Assembly: GCF_907164555.1 (NCBI RefSeq) | Contig: NZ_CAJQZC010000010.1 | Span: forward strand, 62,001 to 126,000 | Origin: Paraburkholderia saeva | Lineage (GTDB): Bacteria > Pseudomonadota > Gammaproteobacteria > Burkholderiales > Burkholderiaceae | Direction of reading: 5' to 3' | DNA: 64,000 nt | Translations under genes and position numbers: made by a program | The notes under the pieces: model-generated | Databases searched by the model: none | The model's input: only the letters and a program-made list of their open reading frames with translations | Told to the model about the DNA's origin: nothing | In this document: positions 1 to 9,044 of the stretch, one piece after another | Layout of the letters: each line of letters opens with the position of its first letter | How positions within the stretch are numbered: the first letter of the stretch is position 1

Positions 1-318
1 GAGCGCCGCTCCCAGACTGAAGCCCGCTAATACGCGCAGGCTGCTCGCGCCGATATGTCGCCCGAGGCGTGCCCCGCCCAGATTCCATAGCGACTCGACA
101 ATCGAACTGGGCGCCGGAACGAGGTGCTCTGGAACGACGTGTATGCGTACAAGCGTTTCAATCAGTGCGAGAAACGCGACCGGAAGCAGGAGGCCGGCAA
201 CGTGCCAGCCTCCAGGCCGATTCGACAAGCGCGGCCACGCGCCACGATTCGGGGCGCCGCGACGGGGTTCTCGAATCGTGAGCGTGTGATCAGCAGGCAT
301 GTTGATTCCGTGCGACAT
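1..318 (-). CDS. ABC transporter permease, sulfonate/taurine type (C-terminus cut by window edge)
   Basis: This partial gene reads leftward off the window; only the N-terminal ~105 residues are present. They contain a basic cytoplasmic head, a first hydrophobic helix (about residues 38-55) and the segment PAPSSIVESLW, which resembles the region before the permease fold in SsuC/TauC-type BPD_transp_1 proteins. Its start lies about 50 bases after the stop of the binding-protein gene on the same strand, so the two form an operon. The start is uncertain: ATG at 318-316 or ATG at 300-298; an in-frame stop precedes both and neither has a clear ribosome site. The ATPase partner would lie outside the window. 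Confidence 0.72.
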   Translation of the reverse strand, partial: MSHGINMPADHTLTIREPRRGAPNRGAWPRLSNRPGGWHVAGLLLPVAFLALIETLVRIHVVPEHLVPAPSSIVESLWNLGGARLGRHIGASSLRVLAGFSLGAAL

Positions 319-370
319 GTGCGCGCCATTCACGCATCAAGACGGGTTCAGAGACAGACATCAGCGTCGT

Positions 371-1402
371 TCATTTGCTGCTGTTGGCAGCGATGACCGG
401 CTGGGCCGGCTTCACGTCAATCAGCGCCTCGATTACCTGATTCAGGTCCGTACCCGGCTTCACGAGCTGCTCCTGTGTGAGGATCGGCGCGGCGGCCTTG
501 AGCGCGACCAGTTGCTGCGACCCCGGTTGCGGATGGCTGAAGTCATTGCGGCTCAGTTGCAGTTTCGCGACCGGCAGCGAGACTTTCGATTCCTCGGCGA
601 TGATCTGGGCGGTTTCATCCGGATGGGCCGCAATCCACAGACGCGCCTTCTCGTACACCTTCAGCACGTGCGCGAGCGTGTCGGGGTGCGCGGCGATGAA
701 GTCCTCGCGGGCGTTCAGGAAACCCCAAGTATTGAAGTCGACGTTGCGATACAGCAGACGTGCCCCGTCATTCACTTCGGCTGCTGCCATGTGCGGGTCG
801 AGTCCGGCCCACGCATCGACCTGACCATTGGCAAGTGCAGTGCGGCCATCGGGATGCTGCAGGTTCACAATCTGGACGTCGTCACGCGAGAGCCCTGCCG
901 TGTGCAGCGCGCGCAGCGTGAAAAGAAACGGGTCGGTGCCGTTCGTCGCGGCGATTTTCTTGCCCTTGAGCTGCGCCAGCGTCGTGATCGGCGAGTCCTT
1001 GCGAACGACGAGCGCCGTCCATTCCGGACGCGAAAAGATATAGACAGCACGAATCGGATTGCCATTGGCCTTTGCAAGCACAGCCGCGAGGCCGGCCGTC
1101 GAACCGACGTCGATCGCACCGCTGTTCAGGTATTCAAGCGCGCGATTGCTGCCAAGACTCAAAACCCATTTGACCTGCGTGTGATCGGGCGCGAGTGCTT
1201 CCTCGAGCCAGCCGTTGCGTTTGATCACAAGGCTTTCCGGCGAGTAATACGCGTAATCGAGCTTTAGTTCCGCGAGTGGCGCCGCGTGAACTGAAACCGG
1301 CATGAACGCGGGCGCGACGGTGGCCATTAGCGCAATGAATCCCGTTGCGCGTCTGTTCGAACGTTGAAAAAAGCGATGCAGCGTTCCCCGGGCAAATGTC
1401 AT
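371..1402 (-). CDS. Periplasmic sulfonate-type ABC substrate-binding protein
   Basis: This 343-residue protein has a signal peptide ending near AAPLAELKLDY and the NMT1/SsuA-like fold. Visible features are the ALEYLNSGAIDVGSTAG segment (ligand pocket of the lobe-1 type) and LAQLKGKKIAATNGTD, the hinge region of the aliphatic sulfonate family. It should capture an alkanesulfonate or similar anion in the periplasm and deliver it to the permease encoded next to it. An AAAGGA ribosome site sits just before the ATG. It is transcribed divergently from the TauD-like gene, so one intergenic region probably controls both. Substrate identity cannot be read from sequence. Confidence 0.85.
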   Translation of the reverse strand: MTFARGTLHRFFQRSNRRATGFIALMATVAPAFMPVSVHAAPLAELKLDYAYYSPESLVIKRNGWLEEALAPDHTQVKWVLSLGSNRALEYLNSGAIDVGSTAGLAAVLAKANGNPIRAVYIFSRPEWTALVVRKDSPITTLAQLKGKKIAATNGTDPFLFTLRALHTAGLSRDDVQIVNLQHPDGRTALANGQVDAWAGLDPHMAAAEVNDGARLLYRNVDFNTWGFLNAREDFIAAHPDTLAHVLKVYEKARLWIAAHPDETAQIIAEESKVSLPVAKLQLSRNDFSHPQPGSQQLVALKAAAPILTQEQLVKPGTDLNQVIEALIDVKPAQPVIAANSSK

Positions 1403-1753
1403 TGGTCAATCCTTTCGCTGATCTTATGTGGTCGACCAATGTAGCGCTGCGTAGCGTCGCCGCGAACCAACAAAAACTCACAACCAAAGCAGTTCGGGCT
1501 ATTTAGGGCGCTTGCCAGACAGTCACCTCGTTGCAACCTTTGAAAGTAGTCGTGTAATGCGTCGCTGCGAAATGATTTTTTACCAGAAGCATTCCGTGCA
1601 GGACGTGAGCTGTGTGTGATGGTTCGTGGACTTTGTGAATCGCGCGCCGTGCGATATCCATCGGCGAAATGCTTTGTTGATACACGGGAACGCGCCTGCT
1701 TTCATGTCTGGACACCGATTCGAACCCACACCCGTTACTCCAGGAGGAACGCA
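1403..1753. other. Divergent intergenic region between two sulfur-uptake units
   Basis: About 350 bases lie between the divergent binding-protein gene and the TauD-like gene. The stretch is more AT-rich than its flanks and must hold both promoters. I see no convincing coding frame and no strong palindrome. A CysB or SsuR-type LysR site would be expected here by analogy with sulfonate operons, but I cannot assign one by eye. Confidence 0.4.
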
Positions 1754-2689
1754 ATGAGCACCGTGCTTGAAAATCCGGTTTCGCAGTCAGGCAACGCCCA
1801 TCAGGACATCCGCGTGCGACGTTACAAGCCGCTGATTGGTGCGGTGATCGAGAACGTCGATCTGTCGCGGCCGCTGAGCGACGATAATCGCAGCACGCTC
1901 AATCGGGCGCTTGTGGATCACGGTGTCATCTTCATTCGCGAACAGACATTGACGCCCGAGCAGCACGTCGGACTCGCCCGCATCTTCGGCAATCCGATCC
2001 GCAAGAACATCTATCTGCCTGCCGTCGCGGGATTCCCCGAAATCGAGGTCATCGCGCACAGCGACAAGACGCAGTCAGGCGGGACCGACAACTGGCACGT
2101 GGATGTGTCGTGGCAACTTCAACCGCCAAAGGCAACCGTGCTGCACGCGCAGGAGATTCCGGAAGGCGGCGGTGGCGACACGATCTGGACGTCGTCCGCT
2201 GGCGTCTACGATTTGCTGGACCCGGATCTCGCGCGCTACTTCGAGAAGCTGCGCGCGGTGAACACATTTCTCGCATCGCCCAAAAAACAGGCGCTTTCCG
2301 ATCTGCTAAGCGGCTACGAATTGCCCCCGGGTACCGCCGAGGAGACCCTCGAAGAGAAAACCGCGCGCGTACGCGATGCACAGCAAAAGTACCCGCCGAT
2401 CGAGGTGCCCGTCATCAAGACGCACCCTGAAAACGGACGCAAGCTGGTATTCGTCAACGAAGGCCACACGAGTCATCTGCTCGGCGTTTCGAAGACGGCC
2501 AGCCAGAGCCTGCTCAACTATCTGTATGACCTGATCAAGACACCCGAAGTCCAGGCGCGCTTCGAATGGAAGCAGGGCGATGTGGCGATCTGGGACAACC
2601 GCCAGGTGCAGCACTATGCGGCCCGCGATTATGGCTCGGCACGGCGTCGCATTCATCGCGTGACGCTCGAGCACGACGGCGCGTTCTAG
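1754..2689 (+). CDS. TauD/TfdA-family Fe(II)/2-oxoglutarate dioxygenase
   Basis: This 311-residue enzyme of the taurine/alkylsulfatase dioxygenase family uses Fe(II), O2 and 2-oxoglutarate to hydroxylate a sulfonate or sulfate ester so that sulfite/sulfate and an aldehyde are released. The iron-binding facial triad is visible: His115 and Asp117 in NWHVDVSW and His287 in VQHYAARD, with the 2-oxoglutarate-binding Arg302 fifteen residues later, the same spacing as in TauD. A strong AGGAGG at 1742-1747 fixes the start at 1754 although the frame is open further upstream. It heads the run dioxygenase, binding protein, ATPase, permease, which supports a role in organosulfur use. TauD versus AtsK-type substrate cannot be told apart. 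Confidence 0.88.
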   Translation: MSTVLENPVSQSGNAHQDIRVRRYKPLIGAVIENVDLSRPLSDDNRSTLNRALVDHGVIFIREQTLTPEQHVGLARIFGNPIRKNIYLPAVAGFPEIEVIAHSDKTQSGGTDNWHVDVSWQLQPPKATVLHAQEIPEGGGGDTIWTSSAGVYDLLDPDLARYFEKLRAVNTFLASPKKQALSDLLSGYELPPGTAEETLEEKTARVRDAQQKYPPIEVPVIKTHPENGRKLVFVNEGHTSHLLGVSKTASQSLLNYLYDLIKTPEVQARFEWKQGDVAIWDNRQVQHYAARDYGSARRRIHRVTLEHDGAF

Positions 2690-2777
2690 TCGCACGTATC
2701 AGGCAAAGCCGGTCGTGGCGTGCGCCCTGCAGCCGCGCCGGCTAGTCCATGGCAGGGAATCAGACCTACAGGCAATC

Positions 2778-3815
2778 ATGAAAGCAAACCTGCGTCAAAG
2801 ATGGCGCAATTCAACCCGACTGCTGGCGGCAGGCTTTCTTTTGATGGCCGGGCAACTGGCTTTTTCGCAGACACCGGAGAAAACCGAACTGCGCTATCAG
2901 GGCTGGGCAAGCAAGGTCCTGTACCCCGAACTCGCGGAAGATCTTGGTTATCTCGCGCCAATCAGGCTCAAGTGGGTGGGCAATACGACGAGCGGTCCGC
3001 AGGACATTCAGGCTGCCGTGACCGGCGACGTCGATTATGGCGGCGCGTTCAATGGCTCGATCGTGAAGCTCGCGGCGGCCCATGCGCCCATCAAGGCGGT
3101 CCTGTCCTACGTGGGCGCCGACAAAGACACCAACGGTGGCCTTTTTGTGCTTCAAGGCAGCCCGATCAAGACTGCGCGTGATCTGGTGGGACACAAGGTA
3201 GGCGTCAATACGCCAGGCGCATACGAGCAGTATCTCGTCACCGCCTGGCTTGAGAAGTCGGGCGTTTCGAAAGACGATATCCAGAAGATCACCTTTGTCG
3301 CGGCGCCGCCCGTCAATCTCGCGCAGCTTCTCAAGCAGAAGCAGCTGGACGCGATTTTCCTTGAGGACATCATCAAGGACAAACTGCTGGCCGAGGGAGG
3401 CGCGACGCTGCTGACAACCGACTACCAGTTACTCGGCAGCTTTGGTTACGCGAGTTATATCTTCACGGATCGCTTCATCCAGCAGAACCCGAATACCGTG
3501 CGCAGGTTTGTCGAGGGTACGGCACGCGCGATCGAATGGGCGCAGAAGACGCCACGCGCCGAAGTGGTGGCCCGACTGGAGAAGATAGTCCAGGCGCGCA
3601 ACCGCAACGAGGACAAGACGATTGTGCGTTACTGGAAATCGGCCGGTGTCGGCGGCAAGGGCGGGGTGCTAAGTTCCAGTGATTTCTCGACCTATGTCGA
3701 CTGGTACGTGAGCAATGGCGTGCTCAAACCCGGGCAGGTCAAGGCGGATGATATCTACACCAACCAGTTCAATCCGTTTAGCCAGGCGTTAGGCAGCCGT
3801 CAGTCGGGCTCGTAA
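2778..3815 (+). CDS. Periplasmic ABC substrate-binding protein (SsuA/TauA/NMT1-like)
   Basis: The 345-residue product begins with a typical signal peptide (basic MKANLRQRWRN head, hydrophobic LLAAGFLLMAG core, cleavage near AFSQ). The mature part has the periplasmic-binding fold of the NMT1/SsuA group: RYQGWASKVLYPELA, ATGDV-like lobe segment and GHKVGVNTPGAYEQYL after the hinge. It starts 88 bases after the dioxygenase stop and 43 bases before the ATPase gene, so it belongs to that operon. Start 2778 was chosen because it puts the signal peptide at the N-terminus; the frame is open for 21 more codons upstream. Ligand unknown. Confidence 0.82.
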   Translation: MKANLRQRWRNSTRLLAAGFLLMAGQLAFSQTPEKTELRYQGWASKVLYPELAEDLGYLAPIRLKWVGNTTSGPQDIQAAVTGDVDYGGAFNGSIVKLAAAHAPIKAVLSYVGADKDTNGGLFVLQGSPIKTARDLVGHKVGVNTPGAYEQYLVTAWLEKSGVSKDDIQKITFVAAPPVNLAQLLKQKQLDAIFLEDIIKDKLLAEGGATLLTTDYQLLGSFGYASYIFTDRFIQQNPNTVRRFVEGTARAIEWAQKTPRAEVVARLEKIVQARNRNEDKTIVRYWKSAGVGGKGGVLSSSDFSTYVDWYVSNGVLKPGQVKADDIYTNQFNPFSQALGSRQSGS

Positions 3816-3858
3816 GCCCAGGCTTCAACGCAACGATATTTCCTGGGGAGAAGCGCAT

Positions 3859-4659
3859 ATGGGCGCCACCATCAGCGTACGTAACATCGCCAAAGGGTTC
3901 CATCTGAACCGGCGCGGGCACTTCGTCGTATTGCAGGATGTGTCGTTCGATGTCGCCGCCGGTGAATTTCTCGCGCTGGTCGGCCCAAGCGGCTGCGGCA
4001 AGACCACGCTGCTCGATCTCATCGGCGGACTGACGAGGCCGGATTCCGGCGCCATCCTGGTGGACGGCAATCCGATTGCGGGTCCGGGTCTCGATCGCGG
4101 CATTGTCTTTCAGCAATACGCGTTGTTTCCGTGGAAAACCGCGCAGGGCAATGTCGAATTCGGACTTGCGGCGAGCGGCGTGCCGAAAGCCGGGCGCGCG
4201 GAACGTGCACGTTACTGGCTCGACCTCGTCGGACTTTCGGGCTTCGAGGACCGCTATCCTCACGAGCTGTCAGGCGGTATGAAGCAGCGCGTGGCCATCG
4301 CCCGGTCGCTCTCGTACGACCCCGACATACTGTTGATGGACGAGCCGTTTGCCGCACTCGACGCGCAGACACGCGAGACGCTGCAGGACGAACTGCTGCG
4401 GATCTGGCAGCGGACCGGCAAAACGATCGTGTTCATCACGCATGCGATCGAGGAAGCGGTGTATCTCGGTCAGCGCGTGCTTGTGATGGCCGCGGCACCC
4501 GGCCGTGTCACGCATTCGCTCGACGTGCATCTGGATCACGACGACCCCGCTGAAGATATTCGCGCGACGCCGGAATTCGTCGCACTCAGGCATCAGATAT
4601 GGCAACTCATCCACCATCGCGCCGACACGCCCCCGCTTCACGTGGCACGTGCGGCGTGA
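3859..4659 (+). CDS. ABC transporter ATP-binding protein (SsuB/TauB type)
   Basis: This 266-residue nucleotide-binding subunit has Walker A GPSGCGKTT, Q-loop in VFQQYALFPW, signature LSGGMKQR, Walker B ILLMDEP and H-loop FITHAIEEA, all intact. It energises the neighbouring sulfonate/taurine-like importer on the cytoplasmic face. A GGGGAGAAG ribosome site lies before the ATG. The C-terminal ~30 residues extend past the ATPase core, as usual for SsuB-like proteins. Confidence 0.93.
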   Translation: MGATISVRNIAKGFHLNRRGHFVVLQDVSFDVAAGEFLALVGPSGCGKTTLLDLIGGLTRPDSGAILVDGNPIAGPGLDRGIVFQQYALFPWKTAQGNVEFGLAASGVPKAGRAERARYWLDLVGLSGFEDRYPHELSGGMKQRVAIARSLSYDPDILLMDEPFAALDAQTRETLQDELLRIWQRTGKTIVFITHAIEEAVYLGQRVLVMAAAPGRVTHSLDVHLDHDDPAEDIRATPEFVALRHQIWQLIHHRADTPPLHVARAA

Positions 4660-4687
4660 TGATCAACAGACGACATTTCCTTTCGCC

Positions 4688-5494
4688 ATGAGCACACTTA
4701 CGACGCTAAACGTCCCATCGCACTCCATCGCAACGTTTCTTGCCGCGACGCTGCCGCGCATTGTTCGCAACAGCATTGCGATTGTCGTATTCGTTGCGCT
4801 GTGGGAAGCGCTGCCGCGTCTTGGCTGGGTGGACGCGACTTTCCTGCCGCCGTTTTCGGTCGTCGTGCGCGCGTTGATCGACATGCTGGCGTCCGGCGAA
4901 CTGACTTCGCACCTGCTGGCGAGCGGGGGAAGGGCGCTGGCGGGCTTCGTCATCGCGATTGCGATCGGCGTGCCGCTCGGCCTCGTGACGGGCTGGTATC
5001 GTTCGCTTGCGGACGTTCTCAATCCGCTGCTGGAAGTCTTCCGCAACACGGCCCCGCTCGCGATCCTGCCCGTATTCGTTCTGGTGCTCGGCATGGGTGA
5101 AACGTCGAAAATCTCGATGGTGGTCTATTCATGCGTCTGGCCGGTGCTGCTCAATACGGTCAGCGGGGTACGTAACGTCGATCCGCTGCTGATTCGTTCC
5201 GCACGATCGATGGGACTGTCGCCATTCGCGCTCTTTTACAAGGTGGTGTTGCCCGCTTCGATACCGACGGTATTCACCGGCATACGCGTGGCCGGTGCGT
5301 ATTCGATTCTGGTGCTGATCGCCGCAGAAATGGTCGGCGCGAAGGCAGGGCTCGGCTATCTCGTCAATTACTCGCAGTTCACGTTTGAGATTCCGAAGAT
5401 GTACGCCGGGATCATCACGCTATCCCTCCTTGGGCTCGCGTTCAACCAGGCCATCCTGATCGCGGAGCGGCGTCTGACCTCATGGAAAGGGTGA
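4688..5494 (+). CDS. ABC transporter permease (SsuC/TauC type)
   Basis: A 268-residue inner-membrane permease. The coupling loop that contacts the ATPase is seen in ARSMGLSPFALFYKVVLPASIPTVFTG, shown by its EAA-like pattern (ARSMG...VLPASIP). About six hydrophobic helices are visible. It ends the dioxygenase-ABC operon. Start 4688 leaves a 28-base gap from the ATPase stop; the frame is open upstream inside the ATPase gene, but no ribosome site favours an earlier start. A strong hairpin follows about 75 bases downstream. Confidence 0.88.
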   Translation: MSTLTTLNVPSHSIATFLAATLPRIVRNSIAIVVFVALWEALPRLGWVDATFLPPFSVVVRALIDMLASGELTSHLLASGGRALAGFVIAIAIGVPLGLVTGWYRSLADVLNPLLEVFRNTAPLAILPVFVLVLGMGETSKISMVVYSCVWPVLLNTVSGVRNVDPLLIRSARSMGLSPFALFYKVVLPASIPTVFTGIRVAGAYSILVLIAAEMVGAKAGLGYLVNYSQFTFEIPKMYAGIITLSLLGLAFNQAILIAERRLTSWKG

Positions 5495-5570
5495 GGATCC
5501 GGTCCCGGTCCCGGTCCGTGTCACGCTAAGCCCCTCTCGCATGGCGGACCCGGGAAGCGCGGGCTCCGCG

Positions 5571-5609
5571 CCATGCATAGCCGGCCGCCTGCGCCGGCTT
5601 TATGCATGG
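5571..5609 (+). terminator. Strong hairpin after the sulfonate operon
   Basis: The 14-base arm at 5571-5584 (CCATGCATAGCCGG) pairs perfectly with 5594-5609, apart from a two-base TT bulge, around a 9-base loop. It lies downstream of the permease stop and before the next promoter. There is no long T-tract, so it may be a processed or bidirectional terminator rather than a textbook intrinsic one. Confidence 0.5.
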
Positions 5610-5701
5610 GTCGCGAATACGCGAACGCCTCTGCAGCTAGCGTAAACGAGTAGTCCCGGCGGGTTCCTGTTTTCGGCGGCACGCGCTACACTTGGCGTGA
5701 A

Positions 5702-5717
5702 ACGAACGATCGTTCGT
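5702..5717. promoter_or_regulatory. Perfect 16-bp palindrome, TetR-type operator
   Basis: ACGAACGATCGTTCGT is a perfect 16-base palindrome about 120 bases upstream of the acyl-CoA dehydrogenase start, with a -10-like TACACT at 5687-5692 just before it. Such short palindromes with GAACG/CGTTC arms are typical of TetR-family repressors that respond to acyl-CoA or related ligands. No tetR gene is present in the window, so the cognate regulator must be elsewhere. Confidence 0.6.
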
Positions 5718-5835
5718 AAACTGCCGCAGCCCCTGATCGCGTTCATCTGCGTGCCGCGGCCCATCCACGCATGGGCTGCGGAGTTGACGATACACCGTCA
5801 GCGTGCCGATGATTCCCCGCCCGGAGACATCCACC

Positions 5836-7665
5836 TTGAGCCTGCTTCTATCCCGCCGCGACATCGAATTCATCCTGTACGAATGGCTCGACGCGACGGC
5901 ACTGGCGCGCGCGCCGCGTTATGCCGCCCACGGTCGCGATACGTTCGATGCCGTGCTCGATACCTGCGAACGGATGGCAACCGATCTGTTCGCGAGCCAC
6001 TACGCCAAAGGCGATCGACAGGAGCCGCATTTCGATGGCGAGAAGGTCATGCTGATTCCGGACGTTGCCACGGCATTGAAAGCCTTCGCGGACGCGGGCC
6101 TGATCGCCGCAGGCCAGGACGAAGCGCTTGGCGGCATGCAGCTGCCGAAGCTCATCGAACTTGCCGGGTTCGCGTATTTCCAGGCGGCCAATATCGCTAC
6201 GGCTGCGTATCCGTTCCTGACTATCGGCAATGCGAACCTGCTGCTTGCGCATGGCAGCGAAGCGCAGATCGATGCATTCGTGCGCCCTGAGATGGAAGGC
6301 CGTGCGTTCGGCACGATGTGCCTGTCGGAGCCGCAGGCGGGGTCGTCGCTATCCGATATCGCCACGCGCGCCGATTACGAAGGCGAGTCGCCGCTCGGCG
6401 CACAGTACCGGCTCACCGGCAACAAGATGTGGATCTCAGGCGGCGATCACGAACTGACCGAGAACATCGTGCATCTGGTGCTCGCGAAAATTCCCGATGC
6501 GGAAGGCCGGCTCGTGCCGGGCACGCGCGGCATTTCGCTTTTCATCGTGCCGAAGTATCTGGTAGACGTTGACGGCACGCCGGGCGAGCGCAACGACGTT
6601 GTGCTTGCCGGCCTGAATCACAAGATGGGATATCGCGGCACCACGAACTGCCTGATGAATTTTGGCGAGGGCACGCGCTTCCGCCCGCTGGGGCGTCCAG
6701 GCGCCGTCGGCTATCGGGTAGGCGAGGCGGGCCACGGGCTTGCGTACATGTTCCACATGATGAACGAAGCGCGTATCGGCGTCGGCCTCGGCGCGGTCGC
6801 GCTGGGTTACACCGGCTATCTGCAGGCGCTCGATTACGCGCGCAACCGCCCGCAGGGACGCCCCATTGGTCTGCATGGCAAGGACACCGCTTCGCCGCAG
6901 GTGCGCATCGCGGAACATGCCGACGTCAAACGCATGCTGCTTGCGCAAAAGTCGTATGTGGAAGGCGGCCTTGCGTTGAACCTGTATTGCGCGAGACTCG
7001 TCGACGAAGAGCGTACGGGCGCCACACCAGATGAACGGGAAGCGGCCGCGCTGCTGCTCGGCATCCTGACGCCGATCGCGAAAAGCTGGCCGTCGCAATG
7101 GTGTCTTGCGGCCAACGATCTCGCGATCCAGGTGCACGGCGGCTACGGCTACACGCGCGACTACAAGGTCGAACAGCTGTATCGCGATAACCGGCTCAAC
7201 CCGATTCACGAAGGCACGCACGGTATTCAGGCGCTCGATCTGCTGGGCCGCAAGGTAACGCTCGACGAAGGCGCGGCGCTGCACGCGCTCGTCGCCACGA
7301 TCGGGCGCACGATAACCCGCGCGAACGATTGCCCCGATCCTGAGTGGAAACGTGCGGGCGAAACGCTCAACCAGAAGTGGTCGCGTATCGTTTCGGCGAC
7401 GCAACGCCTGTGGTCGGCGGGCGATCCGCGGCTGACGCTGGCCAATGCGAGTGTCTATCTGGAGGCGTTCGGTCATGCCGTCCTCGCGTGGATCTGGCTC
7501 GATCAGGCGCTCGTCGCGCACGGAAAGGAAGGCGATTTCTACGACGGCAAGCGCGCTGCAGCCCGCTATTTCCTGCGTTGGGAGTTGCCGAAGATAGACG
7601 TGCAACTCGATCTGCTGGAAAGCCTCGACACCACGACGCTCGATATGAAGGACGCGTGGTTCTGA
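5836..7665 (+). CDS. Acyl-CoA dehydrogenase with DmdC-like C-terminal domain
   Basis: A ~609-residue FAD-dependent acyl-CoA dehydrogenase, longer than the usual ~380 because it carries the extra C-terminal domain found in DmdC-like enzymes. The substrate/FAD segment CLSEPQAGSSLSDI, the WISGG motif and the catalytic-base region NPIHEGTHGIQALDLLGRK (Glu of IHEGT) are intact. It introduces the alpha-beta double bond in an acyl-CoA. I favour a TTG start at 5836 because GGAG lies nine bases upstream and the protein then begins MSLLLSRRD; GTG 5803 and ATG 5809 in the same frame are alternatives. A palindromic operator lies upstream and an SDR gene follows after 51 bases. Confidence 0.88.
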   Translation: MSLLLSRRDIEFILYEWLDATALARAPRYAAHGRDTFDAVLDTCERMATDLFASHYAKGDRQEPHFDGEKVMLIPDVATALKAFADAGLIAAGQDEALGGMQLPKLIELAGFAYFQAANIATAAYPFLTIGNANLLLAHGSEAQIDAFVRPEMEGRAFGTMCLSEPQAGSSLSDIATRADYEGESPLGAQYRLTGNKMWISGGDHELTENIVHLVLAKIPDAEGRLVPGTRGISLFIVPKYLVDVDGTPGERNDVVLAGLNHKMGYRGTTNCLMNFGEGTRFRPLGRPGAVGYRVGEAGHGLAYMFHMMNEARIGVGLGAVALGYTGYLQALDYARNRPQGRPIGLHGKDTASPQVRIAEHADVKRMLLAQKSYVEGGLALNLYCARLVDEERTGATPDEREAAALLLGILTPIAKSWPSQWCLAANDLAIQVHGGYGYTRDYKVEQLYRDNRLNPIHEGTHGIQALDLLGRKVTLDEGAALHALVATIGRTITRANDCPDPEWKRAGETLNQKWSRIVSATQRLWSAGDPRLTLANASVYLEAFGHAVLAWIWLDQALVAHGKEGDFYDGKRAAARYFLRWELPKIDVQLDLLESLDTTTLDMKDAWF

Positions 7666-7716
7666 AGCGCAGGTCCGTCACGCACCAACACCTGAAAATA
7701 TCAAACGGAGAGAGAC

Positions 7717-8499
7717 ATGAGTTTCATCGAACGGCTGTTCGACCTGAGTGGCAAGACCGCGCTCGTGACGGGCGGCTCGCGCGGGCTCGGATTGCAGATC
7801 GCTCACGCCCTGGGCGGCGCCGGCGCGCGCGTGATGATTTCCGCGCGCAAGATCGACGAACTGCGCGACGCGCAGGCGCAACTGAAGGAACACGGCATCG
7901 AGGTCGAATATGCCGTGGCCGACACGGCCCGCGACGACCAGATCGCAAATCTCGCAGACGAAGCGCTCGGGCGTCTTGGCCGCGTCGACATTCTGGTGAA
8001 CAACGCGGGCGCGACGTGGGGCGCGAAAGCGGAAGATTATCCCGTCGAAGCGTGGGACAAGGTTTTCAACCTGAACATTCGCGGGCTTTTCCTGCTGACG
8101 CAGCGCATCGGCAAGCGCTCGATGATTCCGAACGGCGGCGGACGGGTGATCAATGTGGCATCGATTGCCGGTCTGCGCGGCAATCCGCCCGGCGCGATGA
8201 CCACGATCGCCTACAACAGCAGCAAGGGCGCCGTGGTCAACTTCACGCGCGCGCTGGCGGGCGAGTGGGGACCGTACGGCATCACCGTCAACGCGATCGC
8301 GCCAGGCTTCTTTCCGTCGAAGATGTCGCAAGGCCTGCTGGACACGATGGGCGCCGACACCATGGCCGCGCAGGCGCCGCTGCGGCGTCTCGGCACCGAC
8401 ACGGATCTGCATGGTACGGCGCTGCTCTTTGCATCCGACGCAGGCAGGCATATCACCGGGCAGATTCTGGCGGTCGATGGCGGCGTGAGCGCGGTGTGA
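7717..8499 (+). CDS. Short-chain dehydrogenase/reductase
   Basis: A 260-residue classical SDR. The cofactor glycine motif TGGSRGLG (about residues 18-25), NNAG at 95-98 and the catalytic Ser149 (NVASIAG), Tyr166 and Lys170 (YNSSK) are all present. It should oxidise or reduce a hydroxyl/keto group with NAD(P)(H), plausibly the 3-hydroxyacyl or alcohol step next to the acyl-CoA dehydrogenase with which it forms an operon. A strong GGAGAGA ribosome site precedes the ATG. The C-terminal VDGGVSAV is typical. Substrate unknown. Confidence 0.88.
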   Translation: MSFIERLFDLSGKTALVTGGSRGLGLQIAHALGGAGARVMISARKIDELRDAQAQLKEHGIEVEYAVADTARDDQIANLADEALGRLGRVDILVNNAGATWGAKAEDYPVEAWDKVFNLNIRGLFLLTQRIGKRSMIPNGGGRVINVASIAGLRGNPPGAMTTIAYNSSKGAVVNFTRALAGEWGPYGITVNAIAPGFFPSKMSQGLLDTMGADTMAAQAPLRRLGTDTDLHGTALLFASDAGRHITGQILAVDGGVSAV

Positions 8500-8704
8500 A
8501 CGCCCTGCGGGCAGACAGAACCGCTAGCCCGCCCGCCGTGCCTGTTATTACAGGCGGACCGTACGGTTTCGAGCGGGTGAACGTTGCGAGTCGGCAATGC
8601 GACCCCTGGCTCATTGCTGAACTGGACCGGGCGCGTGATCCGGATGGGCCGCGAAATGCCAGAGATCAATTGAGGCTCGGCGGGGCGGTTTATCTGCTCA
8701 AGCG

Positions 8705-9014
8705 TAGCGATGGACAGGTTCGTTTCGGGGCGAGCGGTTCGGGCGTGCCGGCTTCTACACAAAGGTGAAGGTGCTGAACGTTGACTTCACCGCACGCGCC
8801 TCGCTAAACCCCGACGAAGCGATGCGATCGACCTCAGTCGCCGTGCGCGTGTACCAGCTGAATGACCGCAAACGCTTCGACGAGGCGTCCTACGACGATC
8901 TGCTGAAAAACGACAAGACGTGTCGTGCAGAAGAAAACACTGCCGGCGAACAAGCCATTGAAGCTCGAACTGGTCAACCGGGAACTGGTCGCGTCGGATG
9001 CCGTGGCAAAATAG
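8705..9014 (+). pseudogene. Decayed type VI secretion lipoprotein TssJ remnant
   Basis: Two reading frames together spell parts of a TssJ (VasD-like) lipoprotein. The first frame gives VDFTARASLNPDE, VAVRVYQLND and DDLLKNDKT, the conserved N-terminal half of TssJ. At about 8920 the reading jumps to another frame that gives KTLPANKPLKLELVN and a stop at 9012-9014. The lipobox is missing and the middle of the domain appears deleted. No other T6SS gene is nearby. A GTG at 8765 opens the first frame, but the product would be non-functional. Assignment to TssJ is from motif recall, moderately sure. Confidence 0.5.
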
Positions 9015-9044
9015 CGCGGCTTCTAACTCTCGGGACATGAGCCT

